64,000 nucleotides of DNA from Hyphomicrobiales bacterium (lineage in GTDB: Bacteria > Pseudomonadota > Alphaproteobacteria > Rhizobiales > JACESI01): NCBI GenBank assembly GCA_039989895.1, contig JBDXGY010000001.1:1-64000 (forward strand), written 5' to 3'. Of this stretch, positions 37,430-46,028 are shown piece after piece. The first letter of the stretch is position 1. Each line of letters starts with the position of its first letter. The notes below the pieces were generated by a model, which did no database searches, was not told where the DNA came from, and saw nothing but the letters and a program-made list of their open reading frames with translations. The position numbers and the translations under genes were made by a program.

Positions 37430-37804
37430 ATGTTTGATAAAATTCTAGTTTCAAATCTCAGACTCCACGCTCACCACGGTGTTTTTGCGGAAGAAAACAC
37501 GCTCGGCCAAAAGTTCGATATCGACATCGAATGTGTACTGGATACGCGCTCCTTTGCCGCAAAAGACGATTATCAAAGCGCCGTTTGTTATGGCTCCCTT
37601 TGCCAAATTGCTGAAGAGGTCTCAAACTCTGGCCCCTTTGCTTTGATTGAAAAATTCGGGCATGAAATAGCAATCACCATATTAAACCGCTATCAGGAAA
37701 TCATCTCAATCCGCGTGATTATCCGCAAGCGCTCCGCCCCAGTACCGCAGATCGTGGACCATCTCGGCGTAGAAATTAATCGCACACGCGAAGACCTTGG
37801 CTGA
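37430..37804 (+). CDS. folB: Dihydroneopterin aldolase
   Basis: A protein of 124 residues of the FolB tunnel fold. It converts dihydroneopterin to 6-hydroxymethyl-dihydropterin. The motifs are LRLHAHHGVFAEE, LGQKFDIDIE, CYGSLCQIAEEV with FALIEKFGHEIA, and RVIIRKRSAP. Two ATGs compete. The one at 37421 sits only two bases after AGGA, and the one at 37430 has it eleven bases upstream; I prefer 37430. Its stop codon overlaps the folK start. The pathway order folB then folK is consecutive. Confidence 0.94.
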   Translation: MFDKILVSNLRLHAHHGVFAEENTLGQKFDIDIECVLDTRSFAAKDDYQSAVCYGSLCQIAEEVSNSGPFALIEKFGHEIAITILNRYQEIISIRVIIRKRSAPVPQIVDHLGVEINRTREDLG

Positions 37805-38310
37805 TGGAGCCGGTTGTCTTTTCAATCGGCAGTAATATTGGCGACAAGATTGCCAATATCAAAGCTGCCCTTGATGGATTGAGCGCGATAGACGGCCTGA
37901 CCATCGACACCGTTTCCTGGTTTTACAAAACACCGCCATGGGGTGTTGAAGACCAAGACTGGTTCGTCAATATTTGCGCAAGCGGCCATACATCCCTGCA
38001 ACCAAACCCATTGCTTGGCGCAACTCAAAGTGTGGAAAAAGCCATTGGCCGCGAGAAAACCATTCGCTGGGGGCCACGGCTGATTGATATCGATATTCTT
38101 TTTTATGGCGACAAAATAGTCGATATTCCCGACCTTACAATCCCGCACAAAAGCATCACTGAGAGGGCTTTTGTCCTTGTTCCATTGCAAGAAATCGCGG
38201 GCACTATGACACTAAACGGCAAGACCATGAGCGAACTGATCGAACAATTGCCCGATGAAGGTGCGAGCATTACAAAAATGACGGAAAAGCGCTGGATACC
38301 TATAGTATAA
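37804..38310 (+). CDS. folK: 2-amino-4-hydroxy-6-hydroxymethyldihydropteridine pyrophosphokinase
   Basis: A 168-residue HPPK that transfers pyrophosphate from ATP to hydroxymethyl-dihydropterin. The N-terminus FSIGSNIGDK, the substrate loop region (WFYKTPPWG) and the signature RWGPRLIDIDILFYGD, with the metal-binding DxD, are complete. It overlaps folB by one base (TGATG), so it is translationally coupled. It closes the folate group; the following 200 bases before pyc have no gene I can support. Confidence 0.97.
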   Translation: MEPVVFSIGSNIGDKIANIKAALDGLSAIDGLTIDTVSWFYKTPPWGVEDQDWFVNICASGHTSLQPNPLLGATQSVEKAIGREKTIRWGPRLIDIDILFYGDKIVDIPDLTIPHKSITERAFVLVPLQEIAGTMTLNGKTMSELIEQLPDEGASITKMTEKRWIPIV

Positions 38311-38512
38311 GCAATCTAGATAACTTAGCCCTGATAAAATGTTCAATATTGCAAAAAATAGCAAAAACAAGGCCTATTAAATTTATAAGAAAAATATATT
38401 CCCCTCATTCCCTCTTTTCGCAAGCGCACAATTGCTTTAAACCGACATTTAAAAATTGCTCGCTTATCAAATTTACATGGCGAGCGCCCGAAAAGATCCT
38501 AAGGGGGCACTT

Positions 38513-41500
38513 ATGGCAATTAAGAAAATTCTCGTGGCCAACCGGTCAGAAATCGCAATTCGTATCTTTCGTGGGGCAAATGAACTTGGCCTCAAGACCG
38601 TCGCTATTTTTGCTGAAGAAGACAAACTGGCTCTTCATCGCTTCAAAGCAGATGAAGCCTATCAAGTTGGCAAAGGCATGGGGCCGATTGAGGCTTATCT
38701 GTCCATTGACGAGATCATCCGCGTTGCCAAATTATCTGGCGCAGATGCAATCCACCCGGGCTATGGTCTTTTATCTGAAAGCCCTGAGTTTGTTGATGCC
38801 TGCGAAGAAGCTGGACTAACATTCATTGGTCCAAAAGCCGCCACTATGCGCTCGCTGGGCAACAAAGTATCAGCCCGCAATCTGGCAGAAAAAGTTGGCG
38901 TGCCAGTTGTACCGGCTACAAAGCCTCTGCCTGATGACTTTGCCGAAATTAAAAAAATGGCCAAAGAGATCGGCTATCCCCTCATGCTCAAAGCCTCTTG
39001 GGGCGGCGGTGGTCGCGGGATGCGCGTTATCCGTGGTGAAGACGAGATCGAGCGCGAAGTCACCGAAGCCAAGCGCGAAGCACGCGCCGCTTTCGGCAAG
39101 GACGAAGTCTATCTGGAAAAACTCGTCGAACGCGCACGTCACGTTGAAGTACAAATGCTGGGTGATACCCACGGCAATGTTGTGCATCTATTTGAGCGCG
39201 ATTGTTCGGTGCAACGCCGCAACCAAAAAGTGGTCGAGCGCGCGCCTGCTCCCTATGTCACAGAAGAAATACGCAAAGGGCTGACGGATGCCGCCATCTC
39301 CCTTGGCAAACATACAAATTATATTGGTGCTGGCACCGTCGAATTTTTGATGGATGCCGACACTGACAAATTCTATTTCATTGAAGTAAACCCACGCATT
39401 CAAGTGGAACATACGGTGACAGAAGAAATCACCGGCATTGATATTGTCAAAGCGCAAATTCACATTCTAGACGGCTTCGCTATTGGCGATCCGGCAAGTG
39501 GCGTGCCGGCACAAGAAAACATCACTATGAATGGTCACGCCCTTCAGTGTCGTATCACTACTGAAGACCCAGACCAAAACTTCATTCCTGATTATGGCCG
39601 CATCACCGCTTATCGCGGCGCGACCGGATTTGGTATCCGTCTTGATGGCGGCACCGCTTATTCTGGCGCGGTGATTACCCGTTTTTATGATCCACTTTTA
39701 GAAAAAGTAACCGCATGGGCGCCAACTGCGGATGAAGCAATCAAGCGGATGGATCGCGCCTTGCGTGAGTTCCGTATTCGCGGTGTTTCAACCAATTTGA
39801 GCTTTCTCGAAAACATCATCACCCATGAAGCTTTCAAGAACGACACCTATACAACCAAATTCATCGACAATACGCCGGAACTTTTCCATAAAGTGACCCC
39901 GCGCGACCGCGCAACAAAGCTGCTGCGTTACATTGCCGATGTTTCAGTAAACGGCCATCCAGACGCCAAAGGTCGCGCAAAGCCGAAAATGGATATGGCA
40001 AAGCCTGTCGCCCCCCTTTACAACATAGACATTCAATCTGGCACCAAACAAAAGCTGGATGAACTTGGTGCAGAAGGGTTTGCTAAATGGATGCGTGCTG
40101 AAAAGCGCGCCTTGATTACAGATACCACCATGCGCGATGCTCACCAATCATTGCTGGCAACCCGCATGCGCACCCATGACATTGTCAACATTGCTGATGC
40201 TTATGCTAAAGCCTTGCCTAACCTCTTCTCGCTTGAATGCTGGGGTGGAGCGACTTTTGATGTCTCCATGCGTTTTTTGACCGAAGACCCATGGGAGCGG
40301 CTTGCGCTCATTCGTGAACGCGTGCCAAATATTTTGCTGCAAGCACTGGTGCGCGGTTCAAACGGTGTTGGCTATAAAAGCTATCCAGAAAATTCGGTGA
40401 AATATTTCATCAAACAAGCTGCCGATGCAGGCGTAGATTTGTTCCGTGTTTTCGATTCCCTCAACTGGGCCGATAACATGCGCGTCTCAATAGATGCGAT
40501 TTTAGAATCCGGCAAGCTGTGCGAAGGCGCAATTTGTTATACTGGCGACTTGATGTCAGGTAAAAGCGACAAATACACAATCCAATATTATCAAAACCTC
40601 GCCAAAGAACTAGATGCGGCGGGGGCCCATATTATCGGTCTTAAAGACATGGCTGGTCTTATGAAACCCAAGGCCGTAGAGGTGCTGATCAAGTCGATTC
40701 GCGATGTCTCTGAACTACCGATACACTTCCATACACACGACACATCAGGCATTTCAGCGGCCACCGTTCTTGCAGCCATTGATGCTGGTGTCGACGCCGT
40801 GGATACGGCCATGGATTCATTATCTGGCCTTACCTCGCAACCCTGCCTTGGATCCATTGCATCAGCCCTCGACAGCAATGAACGCGCTACACAACTAAAT
40901 GAAAAAGCGATCCGCGAAATTTCATTTTATTGGGAAGCTGTTCGCAATCAATATGCTGCTTTTGAAAGCGACTTAAAAGGCCCAGCCTCCGAGGTATATC
41001 TGCATGAAATGCCGGGCGGTCAGTTTACTAACCTCAAAGAACAAGCGCGCTCATTGGGTCTTGAAACCCGCTGGCATGAAGTGGCTCAAACCTATTCGGA
41101 TGTGAACCAGATGTTCGGTGATATCGTCAAGGTGACACCATCGTCAAAAGTTGTCGGCGATATGGCGCTGATGATGGTTGCTTCAGAACTCACCGTTGCA
41201 GACGTGATGGACCCCGATAAAGATGTTGCCTTCCCTGAATCAGTGATCGATATGTTAGCCGGCAATCTCGGCCAGCCTCCAGGCGGATGGCCTGAAGCGA
41301 TTCAGAAAAAAGCTCTCAAAGGAGCAGCGCCAATCACCGACGTACCGGGGTCGCTTCTGCCACCCGCTGACCTTGATGCCGAGCGCGCAACTGCGGAAGA
41401 AGAAATTGGCCGAAAAATATCAGATCAGGAACTCGCATCCTATTTAATGTATCCGAAAGTCTTTGTGGAATATGCCCGCACCCAAGAGACATATGGTCCA

Positions 41501-41959
41501 ACCTCCGTGCTCCCAACGCCCACTTATTTCTATGGGATGGAAACACAAGAAGACATCACGTTTGATCTTGAAAAAGGCAAGACACTGGTCCTGTCATGCC
41601 GAGCTTTTGGTGAAACCGATGAAAACGGAGATAAAAAAGTTTTCTTCGACCTCAACGGTCAACCACGAAATTCCAAAGTGCCAGATCGCGCTCACGGTGC
41701 CGCCGGCAGCAAAACACGGGCAAAATCCGAGCTTGGCAATTCCTTACACGTCGGCGCCCCAATGCCAGGCGTTATCTCCACGCTTGCTGTTAAAGAAGGT
41801 CAAAAAGTCAGCTCTGGCGATGTGCTCTTATCTATTGAGGCCATGAAAATGGAAACCGCCATCCACGCAGAGCGAGACGGTGTCTTAGCGGAAGTGCTGG
41901 TAAAAGCAGGAGACCAAATCGATGCTAAGGATTTGCTGGTCATCTATGAAGGCGAATAA
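38513..41959 (+). CDS. pyc: Pyruvate carboxylase
   Basis: A 1148-residue single-chain enzyme that carboxylates pyruvate to oxaloacetate with ATP and bicarbonate. The domains in order are biotin carboxylase (about 1-450, with KASWGGGGRGMR and EVNPRIQVEHTVTEE), carboxyltransferase (about 530-830, with DTTMRDAHQSLLATRMRT and HTHDTSG), and a biotin carrier with the biotinyl residue Lys1112 in IEAMKMET. The preferred ATG at 38513 has AAGGGGG upstream and starts MAIKKILVANRSEIA; the frame is open to 38456. It replenishes the TCA cycle. A terminator follows at 41969-41996. Confidence 0.98.
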   Translation: MAIKKILVANRSEIAIRIFRGANELGLKTVAIFAEEDKLALHRFKADEAYQVGKGMGPIEAYLSIDEIIRVAKLSGADAIHPGYGLLSESPEFVDACEEAGLTFIGPKAATMRSLGNKVSARNLAEKVGVPVVPATKPLPDDFAEIKKMAKEIGYPLMLKASWGGGGRGMRVIRGEDEIEREVTEAKREARAAFGKDEVYLEKLVERARHVEVQMLGDTHGNVVHLFERDCSVQRRNQKVVERAPAPYVTEEIRKGLTDAAISLGKHTNYIGAGTVEFLMDADTDKFYFIEVNPRIQVEHTVTEEITGIDIVKAQIHILDGFAIGDPASGVPAQENITMNGHALQCRITTEDPDQNFIPDYGRITAYRGATGFGIRLDGGTAYSGAVITRFYDPLLEKVTAWAPTADEAIKRMDRALREFRIRGVSTNLSFLENIITHEAFKNDTYTTKFIDNTPELFHKVTPRDRATKLLRYIADVSVNGHPDAKGRAKPKMDMAKPVAPLYNIDIQSGTKQKLDELGAEGFAKWMRAEKRALITDTTMRDAHQSLLATRMRTHDIVNIADAYAKALPNLFSLECWGGATFDVSMRFLTEDPWERLALIRERVPNILLQALVRGSNGVGYKSYPENSVKYFIKQAADAGVDLFRVFDSLNWADNMRVSIDAILESGKLCEGAICYTGDLMSGKSDKYTIQYYQNLAKELDAAGAHIIGLKDMAGLMKPKAVEVLIKSIRDVSELPIHFHTHDTSGISAATVLAAIDAGVDAVDTAMDSLSGLTSQPCLGSIASALDSNERATQLNEKAIREISFYWEAVRNQYAAFESDLKGPASEVYLHEMPGGQFTNLKEQARSLGLETRWHEVAQTYSDVNQMFGDIVKVTPSSKVVGDMALMMVASELTVADVMDPDKDVAFPESVIDMLAGNLGQPPGGWPEAIQKKALKGAAPITDVPGSLLPPADLDAERATAEEEIGRKISDQELASYLMYPKVFVEYARTQETYGPTSVLPTPTYFYGMETQEDITFDLEKGKTLVLSCRAFGETDENGDKKVFFDLNGQPRNSKVPDRAHGAAGSKTRAKSELGNSLHVGAPMPGVISTLAVKEGQKVSSGDVLLSIEAMKMETAIHAERDGVLAEVLVKAGDQIDAKDLLVIYEGE

Positions 41960-41968
41960 TGAAAACGA

Positions 41969-41996
41969 AATTTCCCCGCAATCATGCGGGGAAATT
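41969..41996. terminator. Terminator between pyc and the MAPEG gene
   Basis: Eleven-base perfect arms AATTTCCCCGC and GCGGGGAAATT surround a six-base loop between two convergent genes. On the minus strand TCGTTTTC follows. It can serve both directions. Confidence 0.78.
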
Positions 41997-42002
41997 CAAC
42001 AC

Positions 42003-42413
42003 TTAATACCCACCAGCCATAATCACCGCTGAATGAGCAATCAGCCCCAGCGCGAGAACCGCCATAGAAATCAAAGTAAGAAGCATACCCACAAAGCGCG
42101 TCTTAATATCGTCTGATGGGTGCGTGAACCAATAGCCATGCAAAATGCGCCCCAAGGTGAACAAGACACCCAAAACATGCAGTGCAATCGGTGGTGTATT
42201 GAGCAGTGCTGCAACGCCCAGCATGAGGAAGAATATCGGTATATTTTCAACGGCATTACCGTGCCCACGCTGAAAATAGGATAACATTTTATTGCCACCA
42301 TCACCGATTGAAATCTGTTCTGCTCGCCTGACGCCAATCACCTTCGCACTTAACCACAATACCAGCAGCGCGTTGATGCCAAGATAAAAGCCAACGATTG
42401 CAAATTCTGCCAT
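42003..42413 (-). CDS. MAPEG family membrane protein
   Basis: A 136-residue protein with four hydrophobic helices. It carries the MAPEG-like pattern of a first helix, a polar loop with RRAEQISIGDGG and GHGNAVENIPIF, and RILHGYWFT further on. The family includes glutathione transferases and eicosanoid-metabolism enzymes; bacterial short forms are of unknown function. The E-N-P and R-x-x-H features of the glutathione-binding site are present. It is convergent with pyc and divergent from the VOC gene at 42595. Confidence 0.9.
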   Translation of the reverse strand: MAEFAIVGFYLGINALLVLWLSAKVIGVRRAEQISIGDGGNKMLSYFQRGHGNAVENIPIFFLMLGVAALLNTPPIALHVLGVLFTLGRILHGYWFTHPSDDIKTRFVGMLLTLISMAVLALGLIAHSAVIMAGGY

Positions 42414-42490
42414 AACCTAATCCTCACCTGTTTTATCTATTCTAGAACCAGTTTCCCGCTCTTAGCAATCTTACCTTGCTAAATAAGTTT

Positions 42491-42520
42491 TTGATAAAAT
42501 TCCATAGACAGACCTATCAT
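42491..42520 (+). promoter_or_regulatory. Sigma70-like promoter of the VOC gene
   Basis: TTGATA at 42491-42496 and TATCAT at 42515-42520 are spaced 18 bases apart. This is a fair match to housekeeping -35 and -10 elements. They sit about 75 bases before the ATG at 42595 and immediately before the tandem repeat. Confidence 0.45.
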
Positions 42521-42524
42521 TTTT

Positions 42525-42564
42525 ATCTATCTACTGATAAGTATATCTATCTACTGATAAGTAG
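42525..42564. repeat. Two tandem 20-base repeats downstream of the promoter
   Basis: ATCTATCTACTGATAAGTAT (42525-42544) is repeated at 42545-42564 with only the last base differing. The two copies lie exactly where the transcription start of the VOC gene is expected. Their helical spacing of about two turns suggests side-by-side repressor sites, or they could be a simple slippage product. Confidence 0.6.
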
Positions 42565-42594
42565 TTTCACTCACCGACTTAAAAGGATAACACT

Positions 42595-42957
42595 ATGATT
42601 GGATACACAACGATTGGTGTCAAAGATTTAGACGCTGCGAAGAAATTTTATTGCGATCTTTTCGATGCTGAAGTTCTCGTTGATGTTGGCCGTTTGGCTA
42701 TGATTGGAAAATCAACAGACCAACCAATGGTCGCCGTTTGCACCCCCCATAACGAAGAAGCCCCAAGCTGCGGCAATGGATCAATGATCGCATTCCCAGG
42801 CGGATCAAAAGAAGGCGCTGCCGCTCTTTATAAAAAAGCAATCGCCCTTGGTGCAACAGATGAGGGCGAACCAGGCCCCCGCATTCCAGATGTCTTTTAC
42901 GGCGCTTATGTCAAAGACCCCGATGGTAACAAGCTGTGTTTCTTTGATTTCAGCTAA
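42595..42957 (+). CDS. VOC family (glyoxalase-like) protein
   Basis: A 120-residue vicinal-oxygen-chelate protein made of two beta-alpha-beta-beta-beta modules. The first begins YTTIGVKDLDAAKKFYCDLFDAE and the second ends YGAYVKDPDGNKLCFFDF. Family members are metal-dependent lyases or dioxygenases or resistance proteins; this short group is of unknown specificity. AGGA before the ATG supports the start. A hairpin follows at 42965-42996. The tandem repeat in the leader suggests specific control. Confidence 0.88.
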   Translation: MIGYTTIGVKDLDAAKKFYCDLFDAEVLVDVGRLAMIGKSTDQPMVAVCTPHNEEAPSCGNGSMIAFPGGSKEGAAALYKKAIALGATDEGEPGPRIPDVFYGAYVKDPDGNKLCFFDFS

Positions 42958-42964
42958 TTGACTC

Positions 42965-42996
42965 AAAGGACGCGGATTTAACAAACCGCGTCCTTT
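42965..42996 (+). terminator. Terminator of the VOC gene
   Basis: Perfect 11-base arms AAAGGACGCGG (42965-42975) and CCGCGTCCTTT (42986-42996) surround a ten-base loop, eight bases after the stop. The T-run is short, so efficiency is uncertain. Confidence 0.75.
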
Positions 42997-43084
42997 AACA
43001 AGCATCCGCCCTCTGATAATACTTGCTGTTTTATTCACATACTCATAGATAAAGCAGCATTCTTATTGTCCAAGGGATAGGCCC

Positions 43085-43540
43085 ATGAGTGACCCGATCA
43101 TCTATGTCGACGCAGACGCTTGCCCGGTTAAAGATGAAGTTTTGAAAGTAGCCGAGCGCCACAACATGGCAATTTATTATGTTGCCAACGCTTATATGAG
43201 GCTGCCTGAAGACACGCTGGTCAACAGGGTTGTTGTACCAGATGGACCAGATGTGGCCGATGACTGGATTGCCGAGCGTGCAGGTCAAAACGATGTGGTG
43301 GTGACAAATGACATCCCGCTGGCTGGCCGCTGCCTTGATAACAAGGCAATTGTCATTGGCTCCACAGGCAAAGAATTCACCGAAGCTGGCATCGGCCAAG
43401 CCCTCGCCTCACGCGCCCTTAATCAGCACCTTCGTGAAATAGGCGAAATCACCGGTGGCCCGCGCAGTTTTTCGCGAAATGATCGCTCTCAATTTCTACA
43501 AACCATGGAAAACGCCTGCCGAAGAGCAAAGCTTGGATAA
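43085..43540 (+). CDS. YaiI/YqxD family (DUF188, UPF0178) protein
   Basis: A 151-residue protein of the YaiI/YqxD family with a PIN-like fold. The N-terminus IYVDADACPVKDEV and the middle DDWIAERAGQNDVVVTNDIPLA carry the conserved acidic residues. NRSQF near the C-terminus is also a family motif (RNDRSQFLQTMENA). The PIN similarity suggests nuclease activity, but no function is proven. It stands alone on the plus strand. Confidence 0.92.
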   Translation: MSDPIIYVDADACPVKDEVLKVAERHNMAIYYVANAYMRLPEDTLVNRVVVPDGPDVADDWIAERAGQNDVVVTNDIPLAGRCLDNKAIVIGSTGKEFTEAGIGQALASRALNQHLREIGEITGGPRSFSRNDRSQFLQTMENACRRAKLG

Positions 43541-43665
43541 ACATGCTTTGAGTATACTGCATGCATAATAAATGGTGTTTTTGGATTCAATTTATACAAA
43601 TTAAAAGAACTTGTTTTAATACTTAAAGCTTATAATATCGCGCAAAATTACGGTAAGAGATCAAT

Positions 43666-44946
43666 ATGGTTTTCAACCAGCATTTAACTAGACCCAGTCT
43701 TCTTTGCGCGAAGTGTTTATTCGCCGTAATGCTCTTAGTGCTGGCCAGCTGTAGCAGTAGTCGCGAGTTGGTGCGATCGCCTAATCTTTTCGCAAAAGGC
43801 ACGGGCTACCCATCAGCCGAGCTTCTCCCTTCTCAAAAGACAACCACACCAAGATTATTCTATGTAACCGACCGCCAACCAAATAATAGTGGCTCATACG
43901 ACGCTAAACGCTCTCCATCCATGGCTTTTGGCCATGTTGATGTCTCTTATGGTAATGGCCTCTCATGGAATAACCTCGTAGAAATAAGCAACTCTTCTAA
44001 ACAAGCAAAATCCATCCCTTTGCAAATCACCAAAACGACTGAAACGACCAGGTTCCCGAGAACGCCGCTTCCTTTTTCGGTTCAAAACGGCCAGATAAAA
44101 ACACTCCCCCAATCACAAAATATATATGACGCTAAAACCGCTGAGGTCCATGGAACCCTCTCAACAGAACTACAAAAGACCAATCGAAAAGATATCGTTC
44201 TTTTCATTCATGGTTTTAACAATAGCTTCGAACACGCCGCTTTTTCGCTTGCCGATGTATGGCACTATACTGGACGTGTGGGCGTGCCCGTTTTCTATAG
44301 CTGGCCGGCAGGAAATCGCGGATTGACCGGCTATTTCAAAGATACCGAAGCTGTAAAATTTTCAATTTTTCATTTTAAAGAAGCAATCAGAGTACTTTCC
44401 AGCACGCCTGGTCTGGAACGCATCCATATTGTCGCCCATAGCCGAGGCACAGAAGTTGTCACCACAGGGCTGCGAGAACTCGTCATTGAGGACAGAGCGC
44501 GCGGGTTGAACCCAAAACAAAGCCTAAAAATTCAAAATTTGATTTTAGCAGCACCCGACCTCGATTTCGGGGTTGTTCAACAAAGACTGATTGCGGAGCG
44601 TTTTGGTCCGGCAATTGGCCAAATCACCGTATATCTCAATCAAAACGATGGCGCTCTTGGCCTGTCGCAACGCATCGCATCTGGACAACGCTTTGGTCGG
44701 CTAACATTTGACGACTTGGACGAGGGCGACAAACAGATTTTTTCCCGCGTTAAAAATGTTCACTTCGTTAACATTCAAGATGTCCAAGGTCTGGTTAAAC
44801 ACGCTTATTTCCGCGAAAATCCAGGCGTCTTGTCAGATATTGCTATCGCCATTAGATACAATGCTCCCCCCGGCCACCCAAAACGGCCCTTGGAAAATAC
44901 TGAGATCAACTTTTGGGAATTACCAAAAGGCTATCCATTCCAATAA
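43666..44946 (+). CDS. DUF900-type alpha/beta hydrolase lipoprotein
   Basis: A 426-residue protein. It begins with a lipoprotein signal (lipobox LASC near residue 28). The central part is an alpha/beta hydrolase of the DUF900 family: DIVLFIHGFNNSFEHAAF, the nucleophile region IHIVAHSRGTEVV and AAPDLDFGVV. It should be anchored to an envelope membrane. The substrate is unknown; relatives are serine hydrolases of uncertain role. The stop codon lies in the first unit of a 13-base tandem repeat, and a terminator follows. Confidence 0.86.
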   Translation: MVFNQHLTRPSLLCAKCLFAVMLLVLASCSSSRELVRSPNLFAKGTGYPSAELLPSQKTTTPRLFYVTDRQPNNSGSYDAKRSPSMAFGHVDVSYGNGLSWNNLVEISNSSKQAKSIPLQITKTTETTRFPRTPLPFSVQNGQIKTLPQSQNIYDAKTAEVHGTLSTELQKTNRKDIVLFIHGFNNSFEHAAFSLADVWHYTGRVGVPVFYSWPAGNRGLTGYFKDTEAVKFSIFHFKEAIRVLSSTPGLERIHIVAHSRGTEVVTTGLRELVIEDRARGLNPKQSLKIQNLILAAPDLDFGVVQQRLIAERFGPAIGQITVYLNQNDGALGLSQRIASGQRFGRLTFDDLDEGDKQIFSRVKNVHFVNIQDVQGLVKHAYFRENPGVLSDIAIAIRYNAPPGHPKRPLENTEINFWELPKGYPFQ

Positions 44947-44973
44947 GTCTGGCCAATAAGTCTGGCCAATAAA
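44940..44973. repeat. 13-base tandem repeat across the stop codon of the DUF900 gene
   Basis: CCAATAAGTCTGG is repeated at 44940 and 44953, and a third partial copy (CCAATAAA) begins at 44966. The first copy contains the TAA stop. This looks like replication slippage in the 3' UTR. Confidence 0.7.
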
Positions 44974-44988
44974 CACACCAATCAAACA

Positions 44989-45016
44989 AAAACCCCAGAT
45001 GAAAATCCGGGGTTTT
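44989..45016. terminator. Bidirectional terminator with GAAA tetraloop
   Basis: Twelve-base arms with one mismatch (AAAACCCCAGAT and ATCCGGGGTTTT) close a GAAA tetraloop. T or A tracts are within the arms. It lies between the convergent stops at 44946 and 45054. Confidence 0.8.
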
Positions 45017-45053
45017 GTCGTAGATGAGGTTATAAATTAGAAATTTCTCAAAT

Positions 45054-45836
45054 TTACATAGCAGTCCAACCGCCATCAACGGAAATGGATGTTCCGGTAA
45101 TTTGAGCAGCATGATCTGAAGCCAAAAACAGGGCCGTTCCACCCATTTGCTCAACTGTTGCAAAAGCTTTTGAAGGTGTACGGGTCAACATGACATTTCT
45201 AATCACCTCTTCACGACCCATATTATGCGCTTCCATCTGCTCTGGAATTTGAGATTCAATGAGTGGCGTCATCACATAGCCAGGACAAATCGCATTGCAG
45301 GTAATATCAATTTCTGCTGTTTCCAAACCAACTGTTTTTGTAAGGCCGATAATGCCATGCTTTGCAGCAATATAGGCTGACTTATAAGGTGAGGCCGACA
45401 AACCATGAGCAGAAGCAATATTAATGATACGCCCCCATCCTTGCGTCTTCATGAGTGGTAATGCTGCGCGGGTTGTATGAAACGCGGAAGATAAATTGAT
45501 CGCAATAATCGCATCCCATTTTTCAGGTGGGAATTCATCGATCGGTGCCACATATTGGATGCCAGCATTATTCACCAGAATATCAACCGATCCCAAAGCT
45601 TCATTAGCTTTTTCAATCAGCGACGCGCATTCATCGCCCTTCGACATATCTGCTTTAATATAAACGACTTTTGAGCCGGTTTCTTTCGCAATTTTAGCGG
45701 CCAACGCATGATCTTCTTCCCTGTCGGTGAAAGAATTCAACACAACATTGATACCAGCTTTTGCAAATTCTTCAGCAATTCCAAGACCAATGCCTGAATT
45801 AGAACCCGTAACAACCGCATTTTTTCCTGCAGACAT
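45054..45836 (-). CDS. bdhA: 3-hydroxybutyrate dehydrogenase
   Basis: A 260-residue short-chain dehydrogenase. It has the TGSNSGIGLGIA cofactor loop, NNAGIQYVAPI, the Ser-Tyr-Lys site (IASAHGLSAS with SAYIAAKHG), and the late GTALFLASDHAAQITGTSISVDGGWTA. The sequence follows bacterial D-3-hydroxybutyrate dehydrogenases, which reduce or oxidise between 3-hydroxybutyrate and acetoacetate with NAD in polyhydroxybutyrate turnover. AAAAGGAAAAGCT precedes the ATG. Other substrates of this SDR group are less likely but possible. Confidence 0.92.
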   Translation of the reverse strand: MSAGKNAVVTGSNSGIGLGIAEEFAKAGINVVLNSFTDREEDHALAAKIAKETGSKVVYIKADMSKGDECASLIEKANEALGSVDILVNNAGIQYVAPIDEFPPEKWDAIIAINLSSAFHTTRAALPLMKTQGWGRIINIASAHGLSASPYKSAYIAAKHGIIGLTKTVGLETAEIDITCNAICPGYVMTPLIESQIPEQMEAHNMGREEVIRNVMLTRTPSKAFATVEQMGGTALFLASDHAAQITGTSISVDGGWTAM

Positions 45837-46028
45837 AGCTTTTCCTTTTGGTTATAAAATATTGCGCCGCAATATAAACGCATACTGACAAGGTGCAAGG
45901 TCACATTCATTCACAAATAATCAATTCGCTCATACACTCCATCTCCTCCAATTTAGCTGATTGCATGAACGGCAAAGACGCTGTAATCAAAGGACAGAAA
46001 TCGAGCAGGTTTAAAACAGGCAAATTTA

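Noticed and set aside
42525-42564. Possible start of a CRISPR array
   Set aside because: Only two copies, directly adjacent with no spacers and no cas genes; treated as tandem operator-like repeats.
43085-43540. Toxin of a toxin-antitoxin pair because of the PIN-like fold
   Set aside because: The sequence fits the YaiI/YqxD family, and no antitoxin-like small gene lies beside it.
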